Positions 1 to 11,735 of a stretch of DNA of 64,000 nucleotides are shown here, piece by piece. Source of the stretch: Septoria linicola (lineage: Eukaryota > Ascomycota > Dothideomycetes > Mycosphaerellales > Mycosphaerellaceae). Each line of letters opens with the position of its first letter. The stretch's first letter is position 1. Location of the stretch: the NCBI GenBank assembly GCA_024114885.1, contig CP099425.1:2294001-2358000 (forward strand), in the 5' to 3' direction. The notes beneath the pieces are model-generated. The model was not told the DNA's origin and searched no databases. It worked only from the letters and a program-made list of their open reading frames with translations. Both the position numbers and the translations under genes were made by a program.

Positions 1-669
1 CTTCACACGCCAATACCATGTCCACTGTTGGCGCCACTGGCGGCGCTGGCAAGAACGACACCAAGACGATAGCACAAGTCCGAGACGAGAACCTTGGCAT
101 GACTGACGACACAGACTGGTTCAGCATCAAGGCCACGATCATCTACATCAAGCAGGACAACTTTGCATACCCAGCATGCCAGACCACAGATCCACAGCCT
201 TGCAACAAAAAGGTTCTCGAGATTGAGCCAGGCAACTGGCGCTGTGAGAAATGTGACAAGAGTTGGGAAGCGCCCAAGTACAGATACATCATGTCTGTCA
301 ACGTCAGCGACCATACTGGCCAGATCTGGCTGAGCTGTTTCGACGAAGTGGGAGTGCAGGTCTTGGGTATGCCGGCCAACGACCTCATGGCGATGAAGGA
401 AGAGGGAGACGACAAGCGTGTCACAGATTCGTTCTCGGATGCAAACTGCAAGTCGTTCATATTTAGGTGCAAAGCGAAGATGGACACTTTCCAAGACCAG
501 CAGAGGTATGTGCGAGTGCTAGCAATGTTGATTCAACATACTAACGTGATCATGAAGGGTGCGCTACCAAGTCCAGTATGCACGAGCGATCGACTATTCA
601 CAGGAAGCGAAGAAGCTGGCAGACATTATCAAGCAGTACAATATTCAGTCAGACAGTCTGTTTGTGTGA
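1..669 (+). CDS. RFA1: Replication protein A large subunit (RPA1), C-terminal part; 5' end outside window
   Basis: Subunit of the RPA single-stranded-DNA-binding heterotrimer used in replication, repair and recombination. The reading frame is open to the window edge, so the ATG at 18 is internal and most of the protein lies upstream. Visible is the DBD-C OB fold with its four-cysteine zinc site (PAC...QPC, then CEKC after a tryptophan), followed by the conserved C-terminal trimerisation helix. An intron at 506-557 (GTATGT donor) must be removed: joining 505 to 558 restores the family tail ending IIKQYNIQSDSLFV with TGA at 667-669. Unspliced, the frame runs into unrelated sequence. Seen: motifs and splice frame. 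Known: DBD-C zinc ribbon is diagnostic for RPA1. Confidence 0.95.
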
Positions 670-942
670 GGGTGTTTCGGGGCCTACGAGCTGCGCGATT
701 GTACGGTTTCGATAATGACATGAGCTCAAAGAGTAGAAGTATTGTGTTCTGGGAGAATTCTCAGGGCGTGTCCAGCTAGCACATACTGCTCTATCAACCA
801 CGAAAAAGATCCTTCGGAACCTGCAGTGCACATATTTGTCCAGGAGCGCTGACGTTCCTGGCGTTCACAAACAGTCTGTGATAGGCCCACTGGAAGGCCA
901 ACATGTGGCACGACGCTTGGCACAGCAGCTGTAACCCGTATA

Positions 943-1978
943 TTGTTGTTCAGACGTAGTCTCTTTGGTGTTTCTACGCAGGGTGCAACAAACACAATGT
1001 TTTGCTCTGATCTCCTCGCGATGCTCACTTGTTATTGTATAGTGCCCAGAAGTCGAGCCGCGCGTGTCAAGCAACTAGGCGAGGACGAGCCCCCTCTGCG
1101 TCCTCTGCCTAAAGATCGTCCCACCAGTCCAAGCGCTCGAGCAAGCGATCAAAAGCAGTCGGCACTGGTTCAACGCCTTCCGGTCGAGCTTAGGCTTATC
1201 ATCTGGTACTTCGCGCTAGGTCGAACCAGTAGCGACGATTGTCTACATCTCGACATCCGAGGCGGAACTCTCTGGTACTGTCAATGCTTTGAGCCGGATC
1301 GAACGACTATCGAGTGGAGACATGAGTGTTGGGATAGTGGTGTTTGGTTCAGGCAAGAAGGACTTCCGGGACCGGGGTTTTCTAGTAATGAGCCTCTGGT
1401 GGGGAGGAGGTTGTTGTCGTTGTTGTTGACGTGTAAGATTGTGTATGTCTGTCTGTCGTTGGTTTGTGGTATGGATGTGGTGTGGCTGACTTTACGAGGC
1501 TGAGGATCGGTATACAGAGGCTGTAGAGATTCTCTACGAGGCGAACATGTTCAATTTTCGACGTGTGGCAAGTCTTGTGCGGCTTCCGCGGATTATTCTT
1601 CAAAAGCGTTTGCAGAGGATACGGAGTTTGAGTCTCAGCACTGCGTTCGCATTTCCAATCCGCAGACTGTCTGTTGACGAAGGTAGGAGACTTGCTACGA
1701 GCTCGAGCTATATGCCGCCAGACTCGACTGCACAGTGGTTGTCAGCGTGCCAGATCTTGGCTTCGATGAAGGGGCTGCGAGTGTTGCGTATCACGATCTC
1801 GTCGCCTTGCTTCAATTGCCCTGATGGAGCTGTGATGGACGTGCAAAGTGCTGTGTTGCTCTCGGAGCCGCTGAAGGCTGTTCGTGCGGCGAAGTTTGAG
1901 GTGGAACTTGGACTGCCCCTGATCGATGAGGCTCGCGTGCGGCTTGGGGAGGCGCCATTTCTGATTACAAAACGATAA
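943..1978 (+). CDS. F-box-like / DUF7730-type fungal protein, probably frameshifted near the C-terminus
   Basis: Function unknown. A domain typical of expanded fungal families begins LPVELRLIIWYFALG and continues with a Cys/Trp-rich stretch and LLLTCKI. A 58-nt intron (about 1441-1498, branch-like CTGAC before the acceptor) joins it in frame to a second exon with the typical A-ILYEANMFNF continuation. The exon stops at TAA 1976-1978. Just downstream, in the next frame, 1974-2033 encodes DNLHKAFEKRLRSWNTDDR followed by TGA, which looks like the true tail. Dropping one A of the AAAA run just before the stop would restore it. Start uncertain: ATG 943 is used, but an in-frame ATG at 1021 is equally possible. 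Family assignment is by pattern only. Confidence 0.6.
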
Positions 1979-2164
1979 CTTGCACAAGGCGTTTGAGAAA
2001 CGGTTGCGATCCTGGAACACGGATGACAGATGACAGACTTATGGCTTAGTGAGACATCATTTGAATTTCAGGTCGTGCTCCTCAGGTCGACTGCCATCGA
2101 GGCCGTCCTGTCTCCTCACCACCGCGTGGAACATTGTATCCAGCTTCACTCGCTTCTTCTCTGG

Positions 2165-3027
2165 CTACGACTTCGCCAACCACTTCTCAGGAAGCAACTC
2201 GTCAACATTCCTCCGAAGCCTTCTTAGCTTCGTCACCAGATCTTGGAGCGATGATTTCCTCTCTAGCACTAGCCACTTCTGCAAGGACTCCCACAGATTC
2301 AGCGTGTATGTAGAATCGAAGAGCGCTGCGTTCCACATGGTGCTAGCTGACTGTGGTTCCTGACACCCTCAGTAGCGTCCGCCACGCAGATGCAAGCTTT
2401 TTGGACAGCAGGAAGGCGGTTCAGTGGGTACAGAAGCGATCCGATGATCGGTATCGGGTCTGACATTTTGCCCACTTTCCAGGTCAGTAGACTCTGACCG
2501 CGGCACTCTGAGTCAACATCCTGGCGATTGCGTGTGTAGTGGTGATCTGTTGGGCGGAACGTCACAAAAAGAGACTCGACGGACATGCAGGAGTGCTTGA
2601 CCCATTGCACAAAGGTTGCGAGGTTGTTGATCATTGCCCGGATCTGTTTGTCGCGATGGCTCAAAGCTGTGGTGCTCGAGCCCGGCTCAGATCATCTGTC
2701 TGAATCTCTGAGTTCTCCTGATTCGATATCGTAGGTCCCAATGTCGACATCGATCACCCTGATCTGGGATCTTGAGAAGTTTACTGGTGGCTGCCATTTC
2801 TGTTGGGTCATCAAGAATGACAACCACGTGCAGAAATGTTGTTCCTCATCCTCGAATTCTTGCTTGATCTGTGGGTGCACTCTGCGCAAAGCATCCACGC
2901 TGTCCACAGAGTCATCATTGATTTGCATCTCGCATTGCTCCGGGATACACTCCTTGTAAATTTGTCGACGAAGTTCTAGTGGAAGATCGAAAATGCCAGT
3001 TGGCGTCCTGTCAGGCTTAGAGGACAT
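2165..3027 (-). pseudogene. F-box-like/DUF gene with an in-frame stop and a frame change
   Basis: Read on the minus strand from ATG 3027, the protein starts MSSKPDRTPTGIFDLPLELR, the usual opening of fungal F-box-like/2EXR families. It meets TGA at 2692-2694. The same frame then stays open to 2299 with protein-like sequence (IRAMINNLATFVQWV, LESLF-type motifs), and a different frame from about 2350 to a TAG at 2165 encodes a plausible helical C-terminus (NLWESLQKWLVLERK, LRRNVDELLPEKW). A complete protein of about 285 residues therefore needs one stop bypassed and one frame change. A 56-nt GT-AG intron near 2345-2400 could explain the frame change, but no good intron removes the TGA. Most likely a decaying paralogue; a sequencing error or unusual splicing is not excluded. 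Confidence 0.5.
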
Positions 3028-4192
3028 CTTGATGTGTGTGTGTGTAGGGAGAGAGGGATAGTTTCGAGGACTGGGGAGATATTTGTAGCGAAAAGATGTT
3101 GTCTTGTCCTCAAAAACCTTGCCAAATGTGACTGGACAGCCGCTCATGGCAGTCGCGATAGACTTTGCCGCATGGCCGCCAAGCACTGTAGTCAGTATGG
3201 AGGGTATTCAAAATGCCCTCCTGCAGGAGCAGGAACTTGGTCGAAGCTGTGAAGCAGAACTCCGGAAGCTGTGCACAATGCTGTTCCTGCTGGTGCTCAC
3301 AGCGGTAAGCACGACCACTGCTGACACTGCCACGTTGGTCTACAGCATCTATCTTACGCCTGAGCCTCCAGTTTTATGTCCATAGTAGGACTCTCCGTAC
3401 ATGACAGCAACAGACCTGCATCGGCCATTGTGGCAGCGCTGGCTTGTGACCCTCTCTCGCTCGTACAAGAAAGCTGAGCTGCTAAGCGCAAAGATGGCCG
3501 TCAAAGCGTCGATCGGATATGCAGAGATGGCTGCTTCCAAATGCCATGAGCACAGCGAGCGCCGTCACGAAATCTGCCACGATCCAGCGCGTCTGTCTTG
3601 CTATCTCTCGGTCGACCTTGATAACAGCTTAAGAGACTGATCTCCCTGATCTCCTCGAGACTCTGAGCTCTTGTGCAGCGATAGAGGCATGCGAAGAGGT
3701 GACATGAACACAGAGATTCGGTTTCAAGAAGCGTCGAGTCAGGTTGCTGGTGGACAGGATGGTTCTGCCGTCCAGGGCGATGTTCTCTGTTTGCAGGCAA
3801 AATATTCCACCTGGTCTTGTCGCTTTCGGCAACCCAACTGCAAGCGCCGTGGAGGGTAGACGGAATCGCTCGTAGTCTGGACATCTGATTCATCGCCCTG
3901 CTTCAGCTACCTACTCTTTCAACGTACACTAATACCGCCCAGCTTTCATCACGCTTGCCCTGGAGGATATCACAAGTCGTAGTACCAAGTTCCAAGCCAT
4001 CGCTGCTCAGAATCAAAAGAAGAACACAAGCATTCCAAGAAACTTCTCCTTCTTTGCGAGACGACGATAAGCCCTGTGTGCTCTACCGTTTTCAAGTCCG
4101 CTCTCTCTCTCTCTCTTTCTGCGCCGTTCGCCAGTGCGCCAACGCTGCCTCCAATCACAACACGATCCAATTGTCACCAGTACAGACTGGGC
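3028..4192. other. Intergenic, no supported gene
   Basis: Short ORFs exist on both strands (for example around 3400-3640 plus and 3500-3890 minus), but none shows a domain, convincing splice structure or family motif. A pure CT microsatellite is listed separately. The right part is probably the 3' flank of RAD21. Confidence 0.4.
4101..4116. repeat. CT dinucleotide microsatellite
   Basis: Eight perfect CT units just downstream of the RAD21 stop codon; on the RAD21 strand this is a GA tract in the 3' flank. Confidence 0.9.
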
Positions 4193-6102
4193 CTATGCCT
4201 CGGCAGAGACCTCTGTTGCGAGCTCTACAGCCCTGGTAGCAGCCTCTTCTTGGCTGGCAATCTCGCCGCCTGATTGCATTTCTGCCCAGTCGCCCCATAA
4301 CCCGCGTTTGCCACGCACCCGAATGGGCTGGCCAAGGCTTTTGCTGTTCTGCTCGACCTTGATAGCATCTTTGGTGCCCAGTACAAGCAGCTCGAAGAAC
4401 ATCTTGGTTGCATCTTGTCTCGTCGTCTGCTTCTCCGGGCATAGATCTGTGAATAGAGCTGAGCTCTTCACTCGCTTGCTAGGAGTCGGAGGCTCGTTGA
4501 CGTCCTTAGGGTGATCAGGTGCAAAGTGCTCGCGCAGCATGTGAACCATCTTCTTTGTGCCGATAGCCACTGGTCCAGATTGCGATGGGTGTAGTAGAGG
4601 GGCTTCTGTGATGTCAAAGTTTACGCCTGCATCATATCCTTCATCTTCATGGATGTCCTCATCCTGGTTGTCCATGATCAGTGGCGCATCATCGTTAGCC
4701 GTAGCATCGAAGTCCACGGCTCCGACTTGAACTCCCGAGTCATCATCAGCTGGGATCTCAAGCTGCGGCGTTGCTTGTCGATCACTGCCAGCCTCAACAT
4801 CCGCAATACCAGAGTCTCGTTTCCGCTTCTTGTCACCAGCGCTGCGGACGACCTCCAAAGATAGGATGCCACGTAGCTCGGGCGCCCAGCCTTGCATGCG
4901 CCCATCGCCCATGAGATTGCTCACGAAGGTACCATTCCGTTGCATTTCCATGAGCGAGAGAAGAAGTGGATCGCGAGGCAGATATGTAGGTGCCTTGGTG
5001 ATAGCAGAGCGATCTTCCTGGAGCTTCTTGATATCACTTTGGCGAAGTTGGGTCTCGTGGTCGATCCGAACAATTTTGCGGCGCTTGACGCGCTGCGCAG
5101 CCTGTGCTATGGTCGGGTCGTCGTCATCATTGGCCGCAGTCTGATCGAGCTGAAACGTCCTTTCGAGATCCCGCTCGACACTGCTACGGACAGAGGATAG
5201 AGGGGATGCAGAGTCTCGTTGACGATGTTCAGCCGCGGCTTGGGCACGTTCGAGAGCTGCAGCATTTGCTCGTTCAATCTCTTCGTCCATGCCACCCATC
5301 TGAAAGTCATCGTCGGCCCCGAGAGGTGCATCGGGCTGTTCGGTCGTTTGTCGAAGGGTAGTGTCATTGTCAAAGCCAAAGTCAAGTCCCAAATCGTCGT
5401 CTTCGAGAAGAGTTGGCTCGTCGCGTCGAGGTGTAGGCGCACGACGGCCCATTTCTATGCTGGGTCCATCGCTGTCCGGAGTTGCGCGGGCACGCTCGTC
5501 ATCAACATCAAGTCCAAGATCCAGGCCAAGGTCGTCATCGTCGAGAGCCAATGCTCGTTTCTGTGTACGCGTGGGAGTTTGAGAATCGATGATCTGGCTC
5601 ATGCCATAGTCAAGTAGTGTGGGATCTTGACCCGGAGCGCGTTCCTCTGGCTCGCGAAGAAGTTCCTCTGGATCAGGCATCGGTGCGAAAAGGTCTAGCT
5701 CAGTGATTGTATCTGGAAGTGTCAATGCGGCGGGGTTGGCTTTGTGTGATTGATCACTAGGCAGATCAACATTGCCAGGCCGGAACGCCTGCGAAGAGTT
5801 AGCTTGTGCAATCGGGTTTGCCACATGGTGCCACGTACCATTTTAATCTTGAGGAGTGCATCGCTGCAATCGTCCATCAAATACTTCGCCTTTCGGTTGT
5901 AAATTTTGACCACGCCCAAAAGCAGCTGGCCACTCAGCCGTAGGGCAATTGGAGCCTGATCACTGCCAATAATATCCTTGACATTGGTCTCCAGATTTGC
6001 TTGCATAACATTCTGCTTTGTAAGTCTGCGGTCCAGATTGGAAGCCAGCCAGACGCGAGCCAATGGCCCGGTCTTGGTGAGCAGCGACGCCTCGTAGAAC
6101 AT
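4193..6102 (-). CDS. RAD21: Cohesin kleisin subunit RAD21/SCC1
   Basis: Alpha-kleisin that closes the SMC1-SMC3 ring and is cut by separase at anaphase. Exons are 6102-5839 and 5788-4193, with a 50-nt intron (GTACGT...CGCAG); 619 aa. The N-terminal Rad21/Rec8 domain starts MFYEASLLTKTGPLARVWLA and includes the SMC3-binding helices. A long acidic, disordered middle holds repeated DDLGLD motifs. The C-terminal winged helix is near residues 560-600 (TRQDATKMFFELLVLGTKDAI). SIEMGRR at residues 198-204 matches the separase consensus SxExGRR of yeast Scc1. The mitotic paralogue is favoured over REC8 because of sequence style; that choice is inference. It is divergent from PMR1 across 631 bp. Confidence 0.93.
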
Positions 6103-6733
6103 GATGGCGTCGGTGTAGAGGATACAGTCGCCCTACGCGACAGATGTTGTGGTCGTTTCAGTCGATGTTGAGAGTTGTGGGTGGAAGTGTGGGTGATGCG
6201 ACCGGAGGTGGGCGCGTTGTTGTGATGGCAAACTACGCGTCTCGCCAGGCGCAAATCAGGCACCAGTTCGCATGTCGCGGAAAGCGCGACTGATATGGCC
6301 AGAAATATTCGTCGCGTGTCGTGATGTTGTCGCGCGACAGGGGTGACAATATTCGTCGCGGTGTCGGTAGGTGTGGTGGTGATGAGATGTGTGCGAGAGC
6401 GTCCAGTGCAGCAAGCGAGCTTGTGTGTCTCATTCCACCAAAAGGGAAGTGGCTGGTGAGCAGCAGGCAGGCACGGGCCAGCAGACCCGCCAAATAGAGT
6501 TTGCGTCCCAGCTTTCTGCACGCGGCAGAGAGAACGCGACACGGACAGGGATCGTTGTCCTTTCTGGCTTCACTTTTGGGCACTTTATTGTCAGTCAGCA
6601 GTGTTGGTACGGCAGAACCGGGCAAAGGTAGACGACACAGCACGATTCAATGCGATTCCGACGACCACGACGAACCGTCGATTGAGAGAGCACAGCATTC
6701 ATGGCGGGATAGAGAAAAGCCACTGATCGAAGC
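6103..6733. promoter_or_regulatory. Divergent promoter region RAD21/PMR1
   Basis: 631 bp separate the two start codons and must hold both promoters and 5' UTRs. Two near-copies of a short block ending in attcgtcgcg occur around 6303-6315 and 6349-6361. No TATA box or known operator was identified. Confidence 0.5.
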
Positions 6734-9700
6734 ATGTCGCGGTCCAGCACTCCCATCATCCCACTGCACCACCACCAAACCCTCCCCAATGGCTCCACGA
6801 CTCCGACACCACAGCAGCAGTCGCTGGCACCGCCGCCGTCTCCGGGACCTATCGCAGACAGCAGAGGAGGCCACTCCCGTAACAGCAGCCGCATCAAGCT
6901 GCCCGGCCAGCAGTCGGTGACTTCGCAACATGCCGTGCTCACCATCGGCCAAGTCGCCGAGAGACATTCGACTTCTCTCACCAACGGCCTGCACCCTTCC
7001 GATGCTACCACGCGGCTACATGTGCAGGGTCCGAATGAGCTGCCAGGAGAAGAGCCAGAGCCGCTATGGCTGCGCTTCGTCAAGCAGTTCAAGGAGACGC
7101 TGATCCTGCTGCTCTTGGCGAGTGCTGCTATTTCTGCCGTCATGGGCAATTTTGAGGATGCTGTGTCCATCGCCATTGCCGTGACGATCGTGGTGAGCGT
7201 GGCTTTCGTGCAGGAATATAGGAGCGAGAAGAGCTTGGAGGCCCTGAACCAACTGGTGCCGCATTATGCTCATGTTATTCGAGGGACGAGCGCATTAGCC
7301 GTGCCTACCGAGAATGGAGAGTCAAAAGAGCCCGAGAGCGAGGAGAAGGCCACCAAAGCCAGCACGACCATCTCAGCTTCACAACTAGTAACGGGAGATC
7401 TTGTGCTCTTCCACACAGGAGACAGGATACCTGCAGACATTCGGATCACCCATGCTGCAGATCTCAGCATCGACGAGAGTAACTTGACGGGAGAGAACGA
7501 GCCGGTGGCTAAGATGGCAGACACTCTAGGCCCAGTAGCCTACGCCAATGGCAGTACTGACCCCAGCACACTGCTCCGAAGTGGGGAGATCAGGTTGACG
7601 GACCAAACCAACATTGCATTCCAAGGGACGTTAGTGCGATCAGGATATGGGCAGGGTATTGTGGTTAGCACCGGAGGCGACACTGAGTTTGGTGCTATCA
7701 GCGCATCATTGGCAGAGATCGAGTCACCACGCACGCCTTTGCAGGAAAGCATGGATCGCCTAGGCAAGGAGCTGAGCTACATGTCCTTTGGTGTCATCTC
7801 GCTCATCATGCTTGTCGGCTTGTGGCGAGGCAGGAAATTCCTGGAGCTCTTCCAAATTGGTGTCTCGCTGGCTGTGGCCGCCATCCCAGAAGGCTTGCCC
7901 ATTATCGTCACCGTGACCCTTGCGCTTGGTGTCTTGCGCATGAGTCGAAGGAACGCCATTGTGCGAAGACTGCCATCCGTGGAAACGTTAGGATCCGTCA
8001 ATGTGGTCTGCTCCGACAAGACAGGAACCTTGACCCAGAACCATATGACGGCTACCAAGATGTGGAGCTTTGGCGATGCTAAGCCGCAGGAGGTGACAAA
8101 GGTGATATCCGATGCACCCAATGCCGCCACAACACAAGCAGTCCTGCGCAGCGCAAACATCGTCAACAACGGCAGACTGAACACGCACACTCATGGCCAA
8201 ATCACTGCGGCGAGCGCGGCTGTCCTAGCTAGCACTGGTGGACAAGACGATCTCGCCAACGCAAAAAGCCGATGGGCCGGCCAGCCAACTGACGTCGCCT
8301 TGCTTGACATGTTGGACAACTTTCATGAGGACGACGTGCGAGGACGATTGGGCGACCGCAAGCACGAAGTACCCTTCTCCAGCGAGCGAAAGTGGATGGG
8401 TGTCATTCTTGAGAGCTCAGATGGCGATAACACAGCATATGTCAAGGGTGCGCTGGAGCGCGTCATTGATCGCTGTGATACCTACATCTCGGGTCAAGGA
8501 GAGGTAGTGCTGGATGAGAAGCGCCGACAGGAGGTTGATGCTGCAGCGAGAGAGATGGCTGAGGAAGGTCTGCGTGTGCTTGCTTTCGCCTCAGGTTCTG
8601 TAAGAGTCCGCGGCCTATCAAGCCGCACTACCAGCAGAGATGTCAGCGCAAGCAGCCGGTCATCGACTCCAGCCTCTGCACTTGGCCGATCAGCCAAGCA
8701 GCAACAGGCGCCGAATGGAGAGGAGATCTACAGTGGTCTCTGCTTTGGTGGTCTGGTAGGCATGTCGGATCCCCCTCGAAAAGGTGTTGACCGATCCATT
8801 CGTCGCCTTATGGCTGGAGGTGTCAAAGTGATCATGATCACTGGAGATGCCGAGACAACAGCCGTCGCGATCGCGAAGAAGCTAGGCATGCCGGTCAATC
8901 TCAACTCAGCCATTGGCTCTCCTGTGCTCCGGGGAGATCAGCTTGATCACATGAACGAAGTCGAACTCGCAGAAGCCATGAATAGGATATCGATCTTCGC
9001 AAGAACATCACCAGAACACAAGCTCAAAATCATCAGCGCCCTACAAAGCCGCGGGGATGTGGTCGCCATGACTGGCGACGGTGTCAACGATGCACCAGCA
9101 CTCAAGAAAGCGGACATTGGTATCTCAATGGGCAAGCTAGGCACAGACGTCGCCAAGGAAGCGGCCGACATGATCCTCACGGACGACGACTTCAGTACCA
9201 TTCTCAATGCCATTGAAGAAGGCAAAGGCATATTTTACAACATTCAGAACTTTATTACGTTTCAGCTATCCACGAGTATAGCAGCTCTAGGTCTGGTCAT
9301 GCTTAGTTCGCTTGGAGGCTGGAAGAATCCGCTCAATGCTATGCAGATTCTTTGGATAAGTAAGCCTGCCACATATCAGATTTTAATGAATGACACTGAC
9401 ATCAACAGACATTATAATGGACGGCCCGCCGGCGCAATCACTCGGCGTCGAGCCAGTAGACCCGGCACTTCTATCACAACCACCGCGACCACGCGACGCG
9501 CGCGTCCTCACCCCACGCCTAATTCGACGTGTGCTCCAGTCGGCGGTCATTATTCTCCTCGGTACTCTCTTCACCTACGTCTCAAACCTTACTGCTGAGG
9601 ACCTCGCAGCCCACTCCGTCAGTGCGCGAGACACAACTCTTACCTTTACGCAATTCGTCCTCTTCGACATGTTCAACGCCCTAGCTTGTCGATCCGCCAC

Positions 9701-10004
9701 GCGGTCAGTCCTACGCGGCGAAGTTCCCTTGCTCCCAGCACACTGGACTGGCAAGAACGCTGCGCAAGGACAGGAAGGAAATGTCATGTTTACTTATGCT
9801 GTTCTTGGATCTTTAATCGGGCAGTGCCTGGTGATATACTTTCCTCCTTTGCAGAGCGTGTTCCAAACTGAAGCGTTGGGCTTTGCGGATTTGTTCAGAC
9901 TCGTCGCGCTCGCTAGCACAGTGCTGTGGGTGGACGAAGGGAGAAAGTTTTACGAGAGAAGACAAGCCGGGAAGAGCATTGGGCGGGCAGGAAGGATGGT
10001 GTAG
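6734..10004 (+). CDS. PMR1: P-type Ca2+/Mn2+-transporting ATPase, Golgi PMR1 type
   Basis: Pumps Ca2+ and Mn2+ into the Golgi/secretory pathway for protein sorting and mannosyltransferase function. Exons are 6734-9359 and 9409-10004; a 49-nt intron lies inside the M6 segment. 1073 aa. The N-terminus is long, Pro/Ser-rich and disordered (about 90 aa). Visible elements are the actuator motif LTGENEP, the M4 PEGLP motif, the phosphorylation site SDKTGTLT (Asp428), the hinge TGDGVNDAPALKKADIG, and the M6 block [20 protein letters not shown], which is characteristic of SPCA/PMR1 pumps. FDMFNALACRS and further TM helices close the protein. The extra serine-rich insert near residues 640-660 lies in the nucleotide-binding region. 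PMR1 rather than SERCA or PMCA is supported by the M6 block. Confidence 0.94.
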
Positions 10005-10528
10005 CATTGGTTGGCGTTGGGTGATCAAAAGAGAAACTTTCTTGTATAGTGTAGACTTTCCACTTTTTGAGCATGTAAAGTGTAACAAATATTGACGATG
10101 CTTGATTGATCTCGCAGAGAAATCGAAGCCCACGAAGCATGAGTAGCAGCGGATAGTGGTATGAAAAGACCATGCGACCTCACAACAGGAGGTCAAGTAT
10201 CGTAACGCCGACTCGTACAGCAGTGACCCTAGTGCAATCATCACTACGGGGCACAAAGTCGCAAGACGCGATAGAAGCAAGGGTCAGACCCTGCAGAAAC
10301 GCGTGGCGTACTGCTTATTTTGGTCCTCTTGGCACAACCTGGAGGTGGCTGAGGCAACGCAATCAACAGTTCTCGGACAAACAATTAAGGCTGGCGTCGT
10401 TCAGCCTTCTTGTGCCACGACGCCGCTCACAACTCAACACCGCATGACGCGGAACTGCTACTATCTCCAAAGACCTCGCAGTCAAGAAACGCGCATCAAG
10501 AACCGCATACAAGTAACCTGAAGCAATC
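10005..10528. other. Intergenic between PMR1 and the M50-like gene
   Basis: No gene seen. It should contain the PMR1 3' UTR and the promoter of the downstream gene. Confidence 0.5.
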
Positions 10529-11481
10529 ATGGCGCCAGCACTAGATCCCGACTTCATCGAGCACATCACAAGCACTACGACGCACACTCTGACTCGACGC
10601 GATTTGACAGTCAACCACACACAAGGCGTCACAGTCGGGATTATCGGCGTCTATGTTGTTGTTATAGCACTTCTATGGAACATGCCCTACGTTCGAAACG
10701 TGCTATGGCCGTTCAAGGTATGTCTATCTAATCGCATTATTATGCTGCGCGAATGCAACAGATCTGACAAATGAATCGAATAGATGCTTACAATCGCCTT
10801 CCACGAATTCGGCCACGCCTTCGCTGCGAAATTGACCGGCGGCAAAGTCGAGAGCATTTCTCTTGATCCGAATGAAGGCGGCGTGACGCATATGCGTGGT
10901 GGGAAGCAAGCTATTACAGTACGTTCACCTCTCCTCCCAACCCGAACCATACCACTTCTCTTCTCAACAGATCAGTCTAACAATCATTATTCTATCAGCT
11001 CCCAGCCGGCTACCTCGGCTCCTCCATCATCGGCGCCCTGCTCATATTCTGCGGCTTCAACATCGTCGCCTCCAAAATCGCCTCCTTCGTCCTCGGCGCC
11101 TGCTTCCTCCTTACACTCTACTGGGCACGCAAAGACTGGCTCACCATCATCACCATCCTGCTCGCCACAGGCCTACTCGTAGCATGCTGGTTCATCGCGC
11201 ACGCGCAAGCCTTGCGGTTTGTAGTCCTTTTCATCGGCGTGATGAGCAGTTTGTACAGCGTGTGGGATATCTGCGATGATCTGATCTTGCGGAAAGTGAA
11301 TAGTTCGGATGCGAGTGTGTTTGCGAAGAGGTATGGCGGGAGCTCGAGGTGTTGGGGGATGATTTGGAGTGTGGTGAGTGTGTGCTTTATGGCGTCGGGG
11401 ATTGTGGCGGGACTGGCGGCGTTCAGGCAGACGTGGGAGCAGCAGATTCAGGATTCGAAGGGGTTTATACCGACGAGGTAG
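10529..11481 (+). CDS. M50B-like membrane metalloprotease family protein
   Basis: Three exons (10529-10717, 10784-10918, 10999-11481) join in phase 0 to a 268-aa polytopic protein. A TM helix lies near residues 32-52. Exon 2 begins MLTIAFHEFGHAFAAKLTGG, giving the zinc-protease motif HEFGH at residues 70-74 within a membrane-adjacent helix. Exon 3 encodes several hydrophobic helices (LPAGYLGSSIIGAL, FVVLFIGVMSSLYSVWD). This matches the fungal/bacterial peptidase M50B-like family, related to site-2 proteases. The WDICDDLI aspartates in exon 3 may supply the third metal ligand, as in other M50 proteins; that is inference. Substrate and compartment are unknown. Confidence 0.82.
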
Positions 11482-11735
11482 GTATGGAGGGAATTCGTGT
11501 TTCTAGTCTCTGATGTAGGCTGCTTGGTGCGAGAAGTGATGAGTTTGCACATGTTTCTGGGTGACATTGAGTGCACCCTTGCCATGAGGTATTTTCCGAC
11601 TGGTCTGAAGTCGTACGTTCTATGATGGAGTGGCGATCTTGAGGCATGGGTGGAGCTATCGGTATAGTTCTGCATCAGGCGCGCGCGTGGGATCACCAAT
11701 TCTTCGACTGCCACCAAGATGGAGACTTCATTCCC

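Noticed and set aside
3349..3893. Opposing short ORFs between the F-box-like pseudogene and RAD21
   Set aside because: Neither strand shows a domain, splice logic or good start; judged noncoding.
10718..10783. Reading through the first intron of the M50-like gene as coding
   Set aside because: Read-through terminates at once and breaks the HEFGH exon junction; GTATGT donor and TAG acceptor give a clean phase-0 join.
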